This document shows, in pieces, positions 1 through 6,404 of a DNA stretch of 7,861 nt. Numbering within the stretch: the first letter of the stretch is position 1; each line of letters opens with the position of its first letter. The stretch is taken from assembly GCA_028690885.1 (NCBI GenBank), contig JAQVAJ010000056.1:1-7861 (forward strand), written 5' to 3'. Below the pieces are notes generated by a model. The model saw only the letters and a list, made by a program, of their open reading frames with translations, was not told the DNA's origin and did not search any database. The position numbers and the translations under genes were made by a program. The stretch is from Clostridia bacterium. GTDB lineage: Bacteria > Bacillota > Clostridia > DUPQ01.

Positions 1-370
1 TCTGAATTGCCTGCTTCTCATTCATTCCCTTGAGCTGTAATGGGTACATCACGTTCTCAACCACAGTAAGAAGAGGGAACAGGTTGAAATCCTGGTATAT
101 TACTGCCACATCCTCTCGTCTGTATCTGTCGCAATCCATATCTTTAGTAGGCTTACCCATATATGAGACACTGCCTTCTTTTGGGACATCCAGACCTGCA
201 AGAAGAGATAAAAGTGTAGTCTTTCCTGAGCCCGACTTACCTACAATAGCGTAAAATCTTCCTTTTTGGAAATCATAGCTTATCTCATTTACTGCTTTTA
301 CAGTCTGGTATTTGTTGCTGTACTCGTATACTACCTTATCCAGTTCTAGTATCCTTTTTTCTGTTTCCAT
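1..370 (-). CDS. ABC transporter ATP-binding protein, MacB/LolD-like (3' part outside window)
   Basis: This is the N-terminal 123 residues of an ABC ATPase that would power the FtsX-type permeases encoded just upstream. Visible motifs are an aromatic A-loop region (VVYEY, residues 13-17), Walker A GKSGSGKTT (44-52) and the Q-loop YQDFNLFPLLTVVENV (Q93). The wording around the Q-loop is typical of the MacB/LolD/FtsE branch that pairs with FtsX-fold permeases. The signature motif, Walker B and H-loop lie beyond the left edge. Start choice: ATG at 370 has an AAAGG nine bases upstream. ATG at 376, two codons earlier in frame, is possible but leaves only three bases to that AAAGG. The gene begins about 15 bases after the stop of the 406-residue permease, so the two are almost certainly co-transcribed. 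The ATPase assignment is secure; the substrate is unknown. Confidence 0.93.
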   Translation of the reverse strand, partial: METEKRILELDKVVYEYSNKYQTVKAVNEISYDFQKGRFYAIVGKSGSGKTTLLSLLAGLDVPKEGSVSYMGKPTKDMDCDRYRREDVAVIYQDFNLFPLLTVVENVMYPLQLKGMNEKQAIQ

Positions 371-384
371 TTTCATCTACCTTT

Positions 385-1605
385 CTATTCGTTTGATTTC
401 ATTATCTTCATTACATTGATTCTGGTTATGTTGATTACTGCTATTGTCGTACCTGCAAGATAACATGCGATAAATATGAGTATGTCTTTGGCAATGAAAA
501 GAGCTCCTGTACCGTGTATCAGGAAATATATCCCTATGCCTATCAGTGTGCCGATTACCCCGAACAGAGACTGCTCGAAGAAAGCTTCTGTAAAGACCAG
601 TCCTTTTGAGGTGCCCAGGCTCCTCATATTGGCAAATTCCGGTTTTCTGTTCCTTATGAAAAGCATACATGCTATGAAGCCTATGGCTGCTGACAGGATG
701 AATATGACAGGTTTTACTTTTTCAAGCATACTTATATTCTTTTTTAACGGAGTTATAGTCTGTACAAGTTGATCATCCATTATAGTAAGAGCATACTGTA
801 TCGTAGTATCCTTATCATTACCCATATAGCCCGTCGGTACAAATGTTTTCGATGCTTTTTCCTTAAACTCATCAATCTGCATGTTGTCAGTTATAGTGAA
901 TTTAAGACCTTCACTGTATAAATCAACTGTAAAACCTATTTTAAGAGTTTCTACAATGACTGGCCATGGACAGTATATGTCTTTATCACCATTAGTATAT
1001 GTGCCGATTACTTTGAGTTTTAATGGAACTTTTACCATTTCTCTGCTTATAAGTTCGATATATGCATACAGGGTGATGTAGCCATCTTTGTCTATTCTTG
1101 AAGTATCATCTGCTAACTTTGTAGATACAAGACAGATATCTGAGTTACTCATAAAAACCGATTCATCATAATTTTCATAATACTTAATGTCTGTCTTGTT
1201 GACAGGAAGAAGGTTGACATCTGCTTTTGTCCTGCTTATGCCTATCAGATTAGGTAAAGCCTCTCCATCGGGTGGAGTGTAATTTTCACTAGGGAGGTAG
1301 TACACCGATCTTTTCAGGCATAAATCTTTTATGTAGGAGCTATATTCACCAATAGTTTCACTAAACATCTTTATATACTTTGAATAGACTTTTGCTTCAG
1401 TACCGTCCTTCATAGTCAGAAATCCTTCAACTTCAATGTTTTCATATGCTTCATTCATTCTCATATACTGTTTTTCCAGTGAGAATGAAATCTCACTGGT
1501 AAGAATAGTGAATGATGCAGCAACGAGTATGAGTATAAGACTCTTTATAGCATCTCTTGTCATTCTTTTTATTGCATAACTTATGACAAATACAAACTTT
1601 CTCAT
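385..1605 (-). CDS. FtsX/MacB-type ABC transporter permease, 406 aa
   Basis: This is a single-unit FtsX-fold membrane subunit. The cytosolic N-terminal stretch ISYAIKRMTRDAIKS leads into TM1 (about residues 17-37). An extracellular domain of about 260 residues follows, with a MacB_PCD-like end (VPLKLKVIGTYTNGD). TM2 is at about 297-317, TM3 at 345-366 and TM4 at 373-394. The cytosolic loop after TM2 reads RNRKPEFANMRSLGTSKG, the classic FtsX coupling segment that docks on the ATPase. The ATG at 1605 overlaps the TGA of the large permease gene (ATGA overlap), and a GGGAGGA lies about seven bases upstream, inside the end of that gene, suggesting translational coupling. The ectodomain is about half the size of either ectodomain of the neighbouring permease and shows no obvious identity to them by eye. 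Family membership is confident; substrate and partner stoichiometry are unknown. Confidence 0.9.
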   Translation of the reverse strand: MRKFVFVISYAIKRMTRDAIKSLILILVAASFTILTSEISFSLEKQYMRMNEAYENIEVEGFLTMKDGTEAKVYSKYIKMFSETIGEYSSYIKDLCLKRSVYYLPSENYTPPDGEALPNLIGISRTKADVNLLPVNKTDIKYYENYDESVFMSNSDICLVSTKLADDTSRIDKDGYITLYAYIELISREMVKVPLKLKVIGTYTNGDKDIYCPWPVIVETLKIGFTVDLYSEGLKFTITDNMQIDEFKEKASKTFVPTGYMGNDKDTTIQYALTIMDDQLVQTITPLKKNISMLEKVKPVIFILSAAIGFIACMLFIRNRKPEFANMRSLGTSKGLVFTEAFFEQSLFGVIGTLIGIGIYFLIHGTGALFIAKDILIFIACYLAGTTIAVINITRINVMKIMKSNE

Positions 1606-4600
1606 TTCTTCTTCCTCCCTTTTATCCTGCCTGCTCCTTTCAGTAGGGCGAGCGGCTCCATCATGGAATACCTCTTAGCCATTACAGCTGAAGCGGAAGA
1701 CAGGAGTATAAGCTGAATGCCCCCTATAATAAACACTGACTGCGGCGATTTCTTCAAATCAAAGCTCTCGATGAGGGAGGAGTCATATGTTCCGGATATG
1801 GACTGGTCTGTCTTGAAGCTGCTGAACTCCAGGTTCACATTATCCTCCCTGGCTTCCTCATATATCCTTCCCACTATGCCGTCATACATGAAATACCCAG
1901 CAATCCCGCCTGCAAGGCTGGATATGATTATCACGCACATAAGCATTACAAGCATATGTACGAATATATGGCTTCTTTTTGTCCCGAGAGACATCATTAT
2001 CCCTGCAGTCTTCCTGCTCCTTGAAGCCATGATGATGAAGAAGGCTGACAGCACTACCACCCATACGGCAACAGACACATTCATCAGAAGACTTGTGCTC
2101 TCCCTGAGGGAGTCCAGTATGGGTGATATCATCGAATACCCCTGGTCATAGTAATAGAACATGCCGCCGTATCCTAATGATTCCATCTCTTTTTCAAAAT
2201 CCTCAATATGGCCGGGCTTAATGACGTACGAAGGGGTGTTGGGTATGCTCTGATACTGGCCAAATACGGGATGTATTATCTCGTTTGTTTCTTCAATTAT
2301 TTTTCCACTAATTATGAATCCTGGAAGTTCAGGTTTTATCTGTCCTTCTATGGATCCTTTTGGCGCGAAAGCGTTATTGGGAGTGAGGAAGAACTCATTT
2401 GGACTCCATGTACTCTCAGCCTTGTATATTCCTATGACCTCGTAAGTGCCTTCTTCAAAGAATTCACATCCGTAACAGAATGGTATATTATTCAATATCA
2501 GGTTTCTTTGATTATGCTCCAGCGTATATCCATTGTGCCAGAAACTGAAATCAATCTTGTCTCCGACCTTTATACTGCTGTCTCTAGCTGTCTCTGCACT
2601 GATGATGCATACCTTAGCCCCATCGGAATATTCCTGTTCCGTGAATGTGCGGCCTTCGGTAATGTATGCAAGGCCCTGGTTGAACAGCAGTATGCTGTCA
2701 AGATCTTCCGTAAAGTTCATCTTAAGAGAGCTTATGGTTGTTTTACACTCATCTATCAATCTGTTCCATTTCTGCCCCCTGTCTGAAGAGAGGAAATCCT
2801 CAAGCGTGCCATCAAGCTTCGCATATGCCATGTTTGCGTCATCTTTGAATACGCGAAAATAACAGTTTTCTAATTTGAATTTAGTTGTTTGTGTAGGATT
2901 GTTTATTACTATGTCAGTACTACTGTCAGTCCCTAGAATCTCGTGCATATACTGTTCAAACTTAATAACTTCATAATTTGGATCGTTTTCATCACGATTA
3001 TGAATATCAATGGGTAATATATTCTCGATATAGAATACTGTTTTACTATCCCTGTACATTTCCGTCTTAGGGTATTGTGAATAGGTTTTTGATCCATAGA
3101 GTATATATTTTTCTCCAACTTGAAAAATGTCACTAAAGTCAGCATCAAACTGATCTGTACCAACACTTATGTACCTGCTGTATGAATAGTCATCGCTGAG
3201 AACGGGAGATGCATTAAAATCCAATTCTAGTTCTGCGACAACTCTTAATATGTTCAAATTGTCGTCGGACCAGGAGGTTTCAAATTCATATGACCGCTTG
3301 TATTCAACAGATACGCATGTTCCTACCACAACAGAAAGATCATACGGGTAATCTACTGCAGATATTGGAGTGTATTCATCAACCATGCCTGATGTTGTCG
3401 TCTTTATGGCGCTGCTATAAGCCATGCATCTGTCTCGGATGTCGGCATATTCGAGATGCTCGGATTTTTCCGCAGCATCATACAGCCCGATAAGAGAGTC
3501 GTAATAATATATGCCATCGTACGGTTTAATGTCTTTCAAGAACTCATTTTCATAGGCTACCGCGATTGATGTGTATGCCCTCTCTGCTTCGGATATGCTG
3601 CTCCTGGCTGTCAGCCATGTGCTCACGCTTAGGAACATAAATATGCTTGAGAGGGATACGAGCATTATCATCAGTGTCCCCGTGACTGCCGACCTTGCCG
3701 ACTGCGTGATGCTGTACCATATCACAGCAGGCATGCCTCCCTTTATACCTCTGCCGTTCTTAAGCCTGTATGGTATCTTCGTCTTTTCTATCTTTTCCCC
3801 TCCCCTGATGATAAGGCACAATGCCGATGATATACAGAGTATCAGAAGGAGAGTTCCTGTCTGTATGGCAAATGCCATAAGAAGAGGGGAGGGAATTCTG
3901 TCAAGCGTTGTTTTGGCAGACACAGGTTCAGGGGCTGGGAGTGAGGGTTCAGTCTTAAGTTCCTGCAAAGAAGCCTCTTCTGCCGTTATGCCTTCGTTCG
4001 CCGCATCCATTATGCTTCCGTAGAAGGAGAGGCATATAACCGCGCTTATCAGGATAGAGGCGGCTGATATGATGATAGCCGTAAGAACAGCACGCAGGCG
4101 TATTTTCTTATCCTTGCTCCTTATGTTTTTAACAATAGCATATACAGCCATTGATGCTACAGCTACAGTAAGAGCAGATGTAGATATATATGTAACGATT
4201 CTGGATTTGTCGGATAGTGAATTAAGATTTGGCAGGGAAGGGTCCGCCTGCTCATAGTAGTAGAACATCCCCCCATAACCTTTTGCCTCCATCTCAGCCT
4301 CAAACGCTGATGCTTTCCCGCTCTTAAGGACATATGCTCTTGATTCAGGCATGCCGGTATATCTGTCTCCGCCTAGATCAGTCAGTGATGACTGCATCTT
4401 CACATCTTCATTTACTGAAGTTTCGGGTATGATCACCGTATTAGGTGTGAAGCCGAAGCATTGGGTGCCCCATGCTTCATCATCCTCATAGATGCCTGCG
4501 ACCGTATAGCTCCCTTCATCCAGGAAATCGCTGCCAGGCTTGTATAGGTTGGGGGACCATGATGTTCCTGTAGAGTTTGTCTCAAGGGTATAACCGTTGC

Positions 4601-5726
4601 TCCAGAACTTCAGGTCCAGGATGTCCCCGACTTTGATATTGTTGCTGTCTGCAAGCTGACTGCTTATCAGGCATAGTTTCCTGCCGGACGAATAGTCCTC
4701 CTCGGTGAAGGATGCTCCTTCTGCAATATATGCCCTTCCGCTGCTGAAGATGGGTATGCTCATAATGTCATTTGCTGTGGCTATCTTCACGGATTCCTTT
4801 GTTGTCTTCCTGCGTGTTATGATGCTGTTCCATGAGCTGTTCTTGTCAGAGGAAAGGAACTCATCAAAAGTGCCTTCTATCTTCGCATAGGAAAGGTATG
4901 AAGGATCAGAGTATGCGGCAAGATAGCATGATGTAAGATCATAGTAGACGCCACCCAATGTAGATATCTTTGTTTTTGTAGAAATACCGATCTTTTCGTA
5001 CATATCCTCTTCGAACTTCACATCAGTAGTGGGGAGCGATATATCCGCTTCAGCCAGTGTGAAGTACGGGGCCTGGTCTTCCTTCAAAGGAGAGGGGAGA
5101 TAGGATACTGTCCCGTTAATTATATATTTGGATCCTACAATAAAGAAATCACTGAAATCCGCCATAACCTGGGAGGACATTATCTTTATGTATGAATAAG
5201 GGTAGTCTGGGTCAAGTACAGGAGACAGGTTCTTATCGATTTTAATAGTAACGACATATCCGAAACATTGTATTTTACCAGTATCAACCGTCTTATGTGA
5301 CAAGCTCTTGAATTCTATTTCTGTGCATGTTCCTACTATTACAGAATCCGTGTACGGCTTGTCAACAGATGAAGGAACAGAAATTCCGCATTCGTCGGAT
5401 ACGACGGTATTCAGTCCTGCATGAGCCATGCACTGGAACCTCGCATCAACTGAATCTACATATGTGGACGAATCGGCGGCAGCATATGTTTCCTGTAATT
5501 GGCTGTATGGGTAGAGCTGGGTATCGGATTTGCTGTTCGGAAGAAACTCGCTTTCCTTAAGCCATGCTAAAGATATCTGGCCTTCTGTGGCCTTGCTTAT
5601 GCTGTTTTCTGACGAACGCCATATCCCGTATGAAAGAGCTGAGCATAAGCTTAGTATAAGGATAAGCAGCATGGTAGATGCTCTCAAGAACCACTTGCCA
5701 GACCTGGTTTTATTCTCTTTTTCCAT
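1602..5726 (-). CDS. Giant tandem-duplicated FtsX/MacB-type ABC permease, 1374 aa
   Basis: This membrane protein is built from two FtsX units in tandem. Layout by eye: TM1 (16-36), ectodomain 1 (about 37-508), TM2 (511-533), TM3 (547-570), TM4 (614-642), a cytosolic linker, TM5 (680-704), ectodomain 2 (about 705-1210), TM6 (1213-1235), TM7 (1254-1282), TM8 (1330-1352) and a basic tail ending RIKGRKKK. The ectodomains are clear duplicates: LGYGGMFYYYDQ against KGYGGMFYYYEQ, IKVGDKIDFSFWHNGYTLE against IKVGDILDLKFWSNGYTLE, and GTLEDFLSSD against GTFDEFLSSD. KVGD and TYEVIGIY are MacB_PCD-style landmarks. The C-terminal unit keeps the coupling segment RKTAGIMMSLGTKR; the N-terminal unit has a shortened, divergent loop there. 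ATG 5726 is preferred because GAGG lies eight bases upstream. An in-frame ATG at 5762 would add 12 residues inside an AT-rich leader. No internal frameshift is seen. Substrate is unknown. Confidence 0.92.
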   Translation of the reverse strand: MEKENKTRSGKWFLRASTMLLILILSLCSALSYGIWRSSENSISKATEGQISLAWLKESEFLPNSKSDTQLYPYSQLQETYAAADSSTYVDSVDARFQCMAHAGLNTVVSDECGISVPSSVDKPYTDSVIVGTCTEIEFKSLSHKTVDTGKIQCFGYVVTIKIDKNLSPVLDPDYPYSYIKIMSSQVMADFSDFFIVGSKYIINGTVSYLPSPLKEDQAPYFTLAEADISLPTTDVKFEEDMYEKIGISTKTKISTLGGVYYDLTSCYLAAYSDPSYLSYAKIEGTFDEFLSSDKNSSWNSIITRRKTTKESVKIATANDIMSIPIFSSGRAYIAEGASFTEEDYSSGRKLCLISSQLADSNNIKVGDILDLKFWSNGYTLETNSTGTSWSPNLYKPGSDFLDEGSYTVAGIYEDDEAWGTQCFGFTPNTVIIPETSVNEDVKMQSSLTDLGGDRYTGMPESRAYVLKSGKASAFEAEMEAKGYGGMFYYYEQADPSLPNLNSLSDKSRIVTYISTSALTVAVASMAVYAIVKNIRSKDKKIRLRAVLTAIIISAASILISAVICLSFYGSIMDAANEGITAEEASLQELKTEPSLPAPEPVSAKTTLDRIPSPLLMAFAIQTGTLLLILCISSALCLIIRGGEKIEKTKIPYRLKNGRGIKGGMPAVIWYSITQSARSAVTGTLMIMLVSLSSIFMFLSVSTWLTARSSISEAERAYTSIAVAYENEFLKDIKPYDGIYYYDSLIGLYDAAEKSEHLEYADIRDRCMAYSSAIKTTTSGMVDEYTPISAVDYPYDLSVVVGTCVSVEYKRSYEFETSWSDDNLNILRVVAELELDFNASPVLSDDYSYSRYISVGTDQFDADFSDIFQVGEKYILYGSKTYSQYPKTEMYRDSKTVFYIENILPIDIHNRDENDPNYEVIKFEQYMHEILGTDSSTDIVINNPTQTTKFKLENCYFRVFKDDANMAYAKLDGTLEDFLSSDRGQKWNRLIDECKTTISSLKMNFTEDLDSILLFNQGLAYITEGRTFTEQEYSDGAKVCIISAETARDSSIKVGDKIDFSFWHNGYTLEHNQRNLILNNIPFCYGCEFFEEGTYEVIGIYKAESTWSPNEFFLTPNNAFAPKGSIEGQIKPELPGFIISGKIIEETNEIIHPVFGQYQSIPNTPSYVIKPGHIEDFEKEMESLGYGGMFYYYDQGYSMISPILDSLRESTSLLMNVSVAVWVVVLSAFFIIMASRSRKTAGIMMSLGTKRSHIFVHMLVMLMCVIIISSLAGGIAGYFMYDGIVGRIYEEAREDNVNLEFSSFKTDQSISGTYDSSLIESFDLKKSPQSVFIIGGIQLILLSSASAVMAKRYSMMEPLALLKGAGRIKGRKKK
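2097..5618 (-). repeat. Internal protein-level tandem repeat: two homologous ectodomains
   Basis: Ectodomain 1 lies at about 5618-4203 and ectodomain 2 at about 3614-2097. Matching blocks occur in the same order in both: SPVLDPDYPYS/SPVLSDDYSYS, MADFSDFFIVGSKYI/DADFSDIFQVGEKYI, YAKIEGTFDEFLSSD/YAKLDGTLEDFLSSD, AYIAEGASFTEEDYSSG/AYITEGRTFTEQEYSDG, and GYGGMFYYY in both. The membrane segments between the repeats match much less well. Conservation therefore concentrates on the extracellular parts, which implies that the ectodomains carry the shared function. Boundaries are estimated from hydrophobicity. Confidence 0.88.
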
Positions 5727-5760
5727 ATTTAATACCTCGTATACATTATACATAATACAC

Positions 5761-5801
5761 ATGGCAGAGTGTTATCCCGATAAACGGGATAACACCGCCA
5801 T
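5761..5801 (-). terminator. Long intercistronic hairpin (terminator, attenuator or operator)
   Basis: GTGTTATCCCG (5769-5779) and CGGGATAACAC (5785-5795) form a perfect 11-bp stem with a 5-base loop. It is extended by ATGGC (5761-5765) pairing with GCCAT (5797-5801) across a small internal loop. The hairpin sits 16 bases after the stop of the small secreted protein gene and about 35 bases before the permease start. Read on the minus strand it is followed by GTGTATTATG, which is not a clean U-tract, so efficient rho-independent termination is uncertain. It could be a partial terminator that lowers permease expression, an mRNA-stabilising stem, or a protein-binding dyad. Confidence 0.6.
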
Positions 5802-5817
5802 CTGTTTTACTTATCTA

Positions 5818-6144
5818 CTACTCGTAGAAATCAATTCTTGCACCGCAATTGATGCAGTCGTGGTACCACCATTGCTCTCCTGAAGAGAGCGTTGCCACAT
5901 AAACAGGAATACCGAATGAGTGTGGATGCTCGCTTCTGCTTATCTCAGTGTCTTTGTTGTCATGGCATTTAGTGCATGTTTCACGTGAATATGTGATGCA
6001 TTCACATATTTCATCGTCAATACACACATACATACTGATATCAGTAATGTACATATATGTATGGTCACATGCTGCGCTCACAGTGAATGCAAGGCTTAAT
6101 ACCAGTACAGCAAGCAGTACAATAGACACTATTCTTTTCTTCAT
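5818..6144 (-). CDS. Small secreted cysteine-rich protein, 108 aa
   Basis: I do not recognise a named family. The N-terminus (MKKRIVSIVLLAVLVLSLAFTVSA) is a textbook Sec signal peptide with a VSA cleavage motif at residues 22-24, giving a mature protein of about 84 residues. The mature part has eight cysteines (26, 41, 47, 49, 57, 60, 97, 100), including two CxxC pairs (CTKC at 57-60, CINC at 97-100) and several histidines. This pattern would suit a small metal-binding or disulfide-stabilised extracellular domain. The ribosome binding site is strong: GAGGAGGT about eight bases before the ATG. It is the first gene of the cluster, about 90 bases upstream of the permease gene and separated from it by a long hairpin. 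A partner or substrate role for the transporter is inferred from position alone. Confidence 0.8.
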   Translation of the reverse strand: MKKRIVSIVLLAVLVLSLAFTVSAACDHTYMYITDISMYVCIDDEICECITYSRETCTKCHDNKDTEISRSEHPHSFGIPVYVATLSSGEQWWYHDCINCGARIDFYE

Positions 6145-6167
6145 GTTTTTTTACCTCCTCGTATTAT

Positions 6168-6197
6168 ATAGTAGTATTGTTTAAAGTCCCTCTCCAA
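6168..6197 (-). promoter_or_regulatory. Candidate promoter of the small secreted protein gene/transporter cluster
   Basis: On the minus strand TTGGAG (6197-6192) lies 18 bases from TACTAT (6173-6168), a plausible sigma-70-type pair. Transcription would start just ahead of the GAGGAGGT ribosome binding site. A TATAAT at 6168-6163 looks better as a -10 box, but it would place the start inside the ribosome binding site. The IS110 end lies only a few bases beyond the -35 element. Confidence 0.35.
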
Positions 6198-6202
6198 GGA
6201 CT
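6183..6202. repeat. Left part of a dyad interrupted by the IS element
   Basis: AGTCC (6185-6189) and GGACT (6198-6202) form a 5-bp inverted repeat with an 8-base spacer. If the insertion sequence is excised at a CT core, GGACT is followed by TT (7729-7730). The dyad then becomes a perfect 7-bp AAAGTCC-N8-GGACTTT. It overlaps the candidate -35 element of the small secreted protein gene, so it could be an operator or a short hairpin. Confidence 0.5.
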
Positions 6203-6205
6203 GTA

Positions 6206-6214
6206 TGCTATACT
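6206..6214 (+). promoter_or_regulatory. Extended -10 element for leader RNA/transposase transcript
   Basis: TGCTATACT is a good extended -10 box (TGnTATACT) just inside the left end. It has no convincing -35 in the flanking host DNA at 15-19 bases. The element's right end carries a perfect TTGACA (7708-7713). In a circular form this would face the -10 with 17 bases between them for a GT core or 21 for a CT core. This matches the known IS110 theme in which the joined ends create a strong promoter. A start near 6221 is expected. Confidence 0.5.
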
Positions 6215-6246
6215 TTTCGCAGACGCTGCGGATTAGTATTTTCTCC

Positions 6247-6261
6247 TAACGCATGACGTTT
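6247..6261 (+). repeat. 15-base direct repeat in IS leader, copy 1
   Basis: TAACGCATGACGTTT is repeated exactly at 6311-6325, 64 bases downstream. The core AACG-CATGA-CGTT can form a 4-bp stem with a 5-base loop. This copy lies in the 5' half of the candidate bridge RNA, just before CGAAAG, a match to the right insertion flank. Confidence 0.85.
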
Positions 6262-6310
6262 TTCGAAAGGCAATAACCGCAGCCGTTTGCTTCAACGGTA
6301 ATTAGTTAGA

Positions 6311-6325
6311 TAACGCATGACGTTT
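6311..6325 (+). repeat. 15-base direct repeat in IS leader, copy 2
   Basis: This is an exact second copy of TAACGCATGACGTTT. It directly follows TAGTTAG (6303-6309), which is identical to a stretch at the right end of the element (7719-7725). The two copies may mark equivalent positions in the target and donor loops of the RNA. Confidence 0.85.
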
Positions 6326-6390
6326 CATTTAGCACGAGGTTACGATGAGCAGACTGGTCTGTGGAATAAAGCAGTGTCAAATCTAACCAT

Positions 6391-6397
6391 AAGGAGG
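6391..6397 (+). promoter_or_regulatory. Ribosome binding site of the transposase
   Basis: AAGGAGG ends seven bases before the ATG at 6405. It is a near-perfect site that fixes the start. It lies only a few bases after the last inferred pairing segment of the leader RNA (ATCTAAC, 6381-6387), so folding of that RNA could affect access to it. Confidence 0.85.
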
Positions 6398-6404
6398 AAC
6401 TATC

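Larger units (their letters stand above)
6221..6388 (+). ncRNA. Candidate IS110 bridge RNA
   Basis: IS110-subgroup elements encode a bridge RNA in the non-coding DNA ahead of the recombinase; its two internal loops pair with target and donor DNA. Here that interval is rich in pairing. CGCAG-ACG-CTGCG (6218-6230) could form a 5' hairpin. AACG-CATGA-CGTT occurs twice (6248-6260 and 6312-6324). CCGTT/AACGG pairs at 6283-6298. CTAAC (6246-6250) can pair with GTTAG (6305-6309). GTTAGAT (6305-6311) can instead pair with ATCTAAC (6381-6387). CAGA-CTGG-TCTG forms a further hairpin at 6350-6361. Some of these stems compete, and no fold was computed. Both ends are approximate: the 5' end is set from the -10 box, and a start at 6221 would remove half of the first hairpin. 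Presence of an RNA here is well supported by family knowledge; the exact structure is not. Confidence 0.55.

Noticed and set aside
3571..4023. Open frame on the plus strand inside the large permease gene
   Set aside because: It is antisense to a confident long gene with clear domain structure, and its translation shows no recognisable family or matching ribosome binding site. The same holds for the other plus-strand frames between 30 and 5883.
5745..5750. TATAAT ahead of the large permease gene as a promoter
   Set aside because: No -35 is found at a usable distance, and transcription would start inside the ribosome binding site. It may just be AT-rich leader sequence.
5818..6144. Reading the small secreted protein as a lipoprotein (VSAAC before C26)
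   Set aside because: The residue at -3 is Ser rather than Leu, Val or Ile, so the lipobox is poor. A VSA signal peptidase I site fits better.
6247..6325. CRISPR-like direct repeats
   Set aside because: There are only two 15-base copies, with no further units, no cas genes, and a better explanation as part of the IS110 leader RNA.
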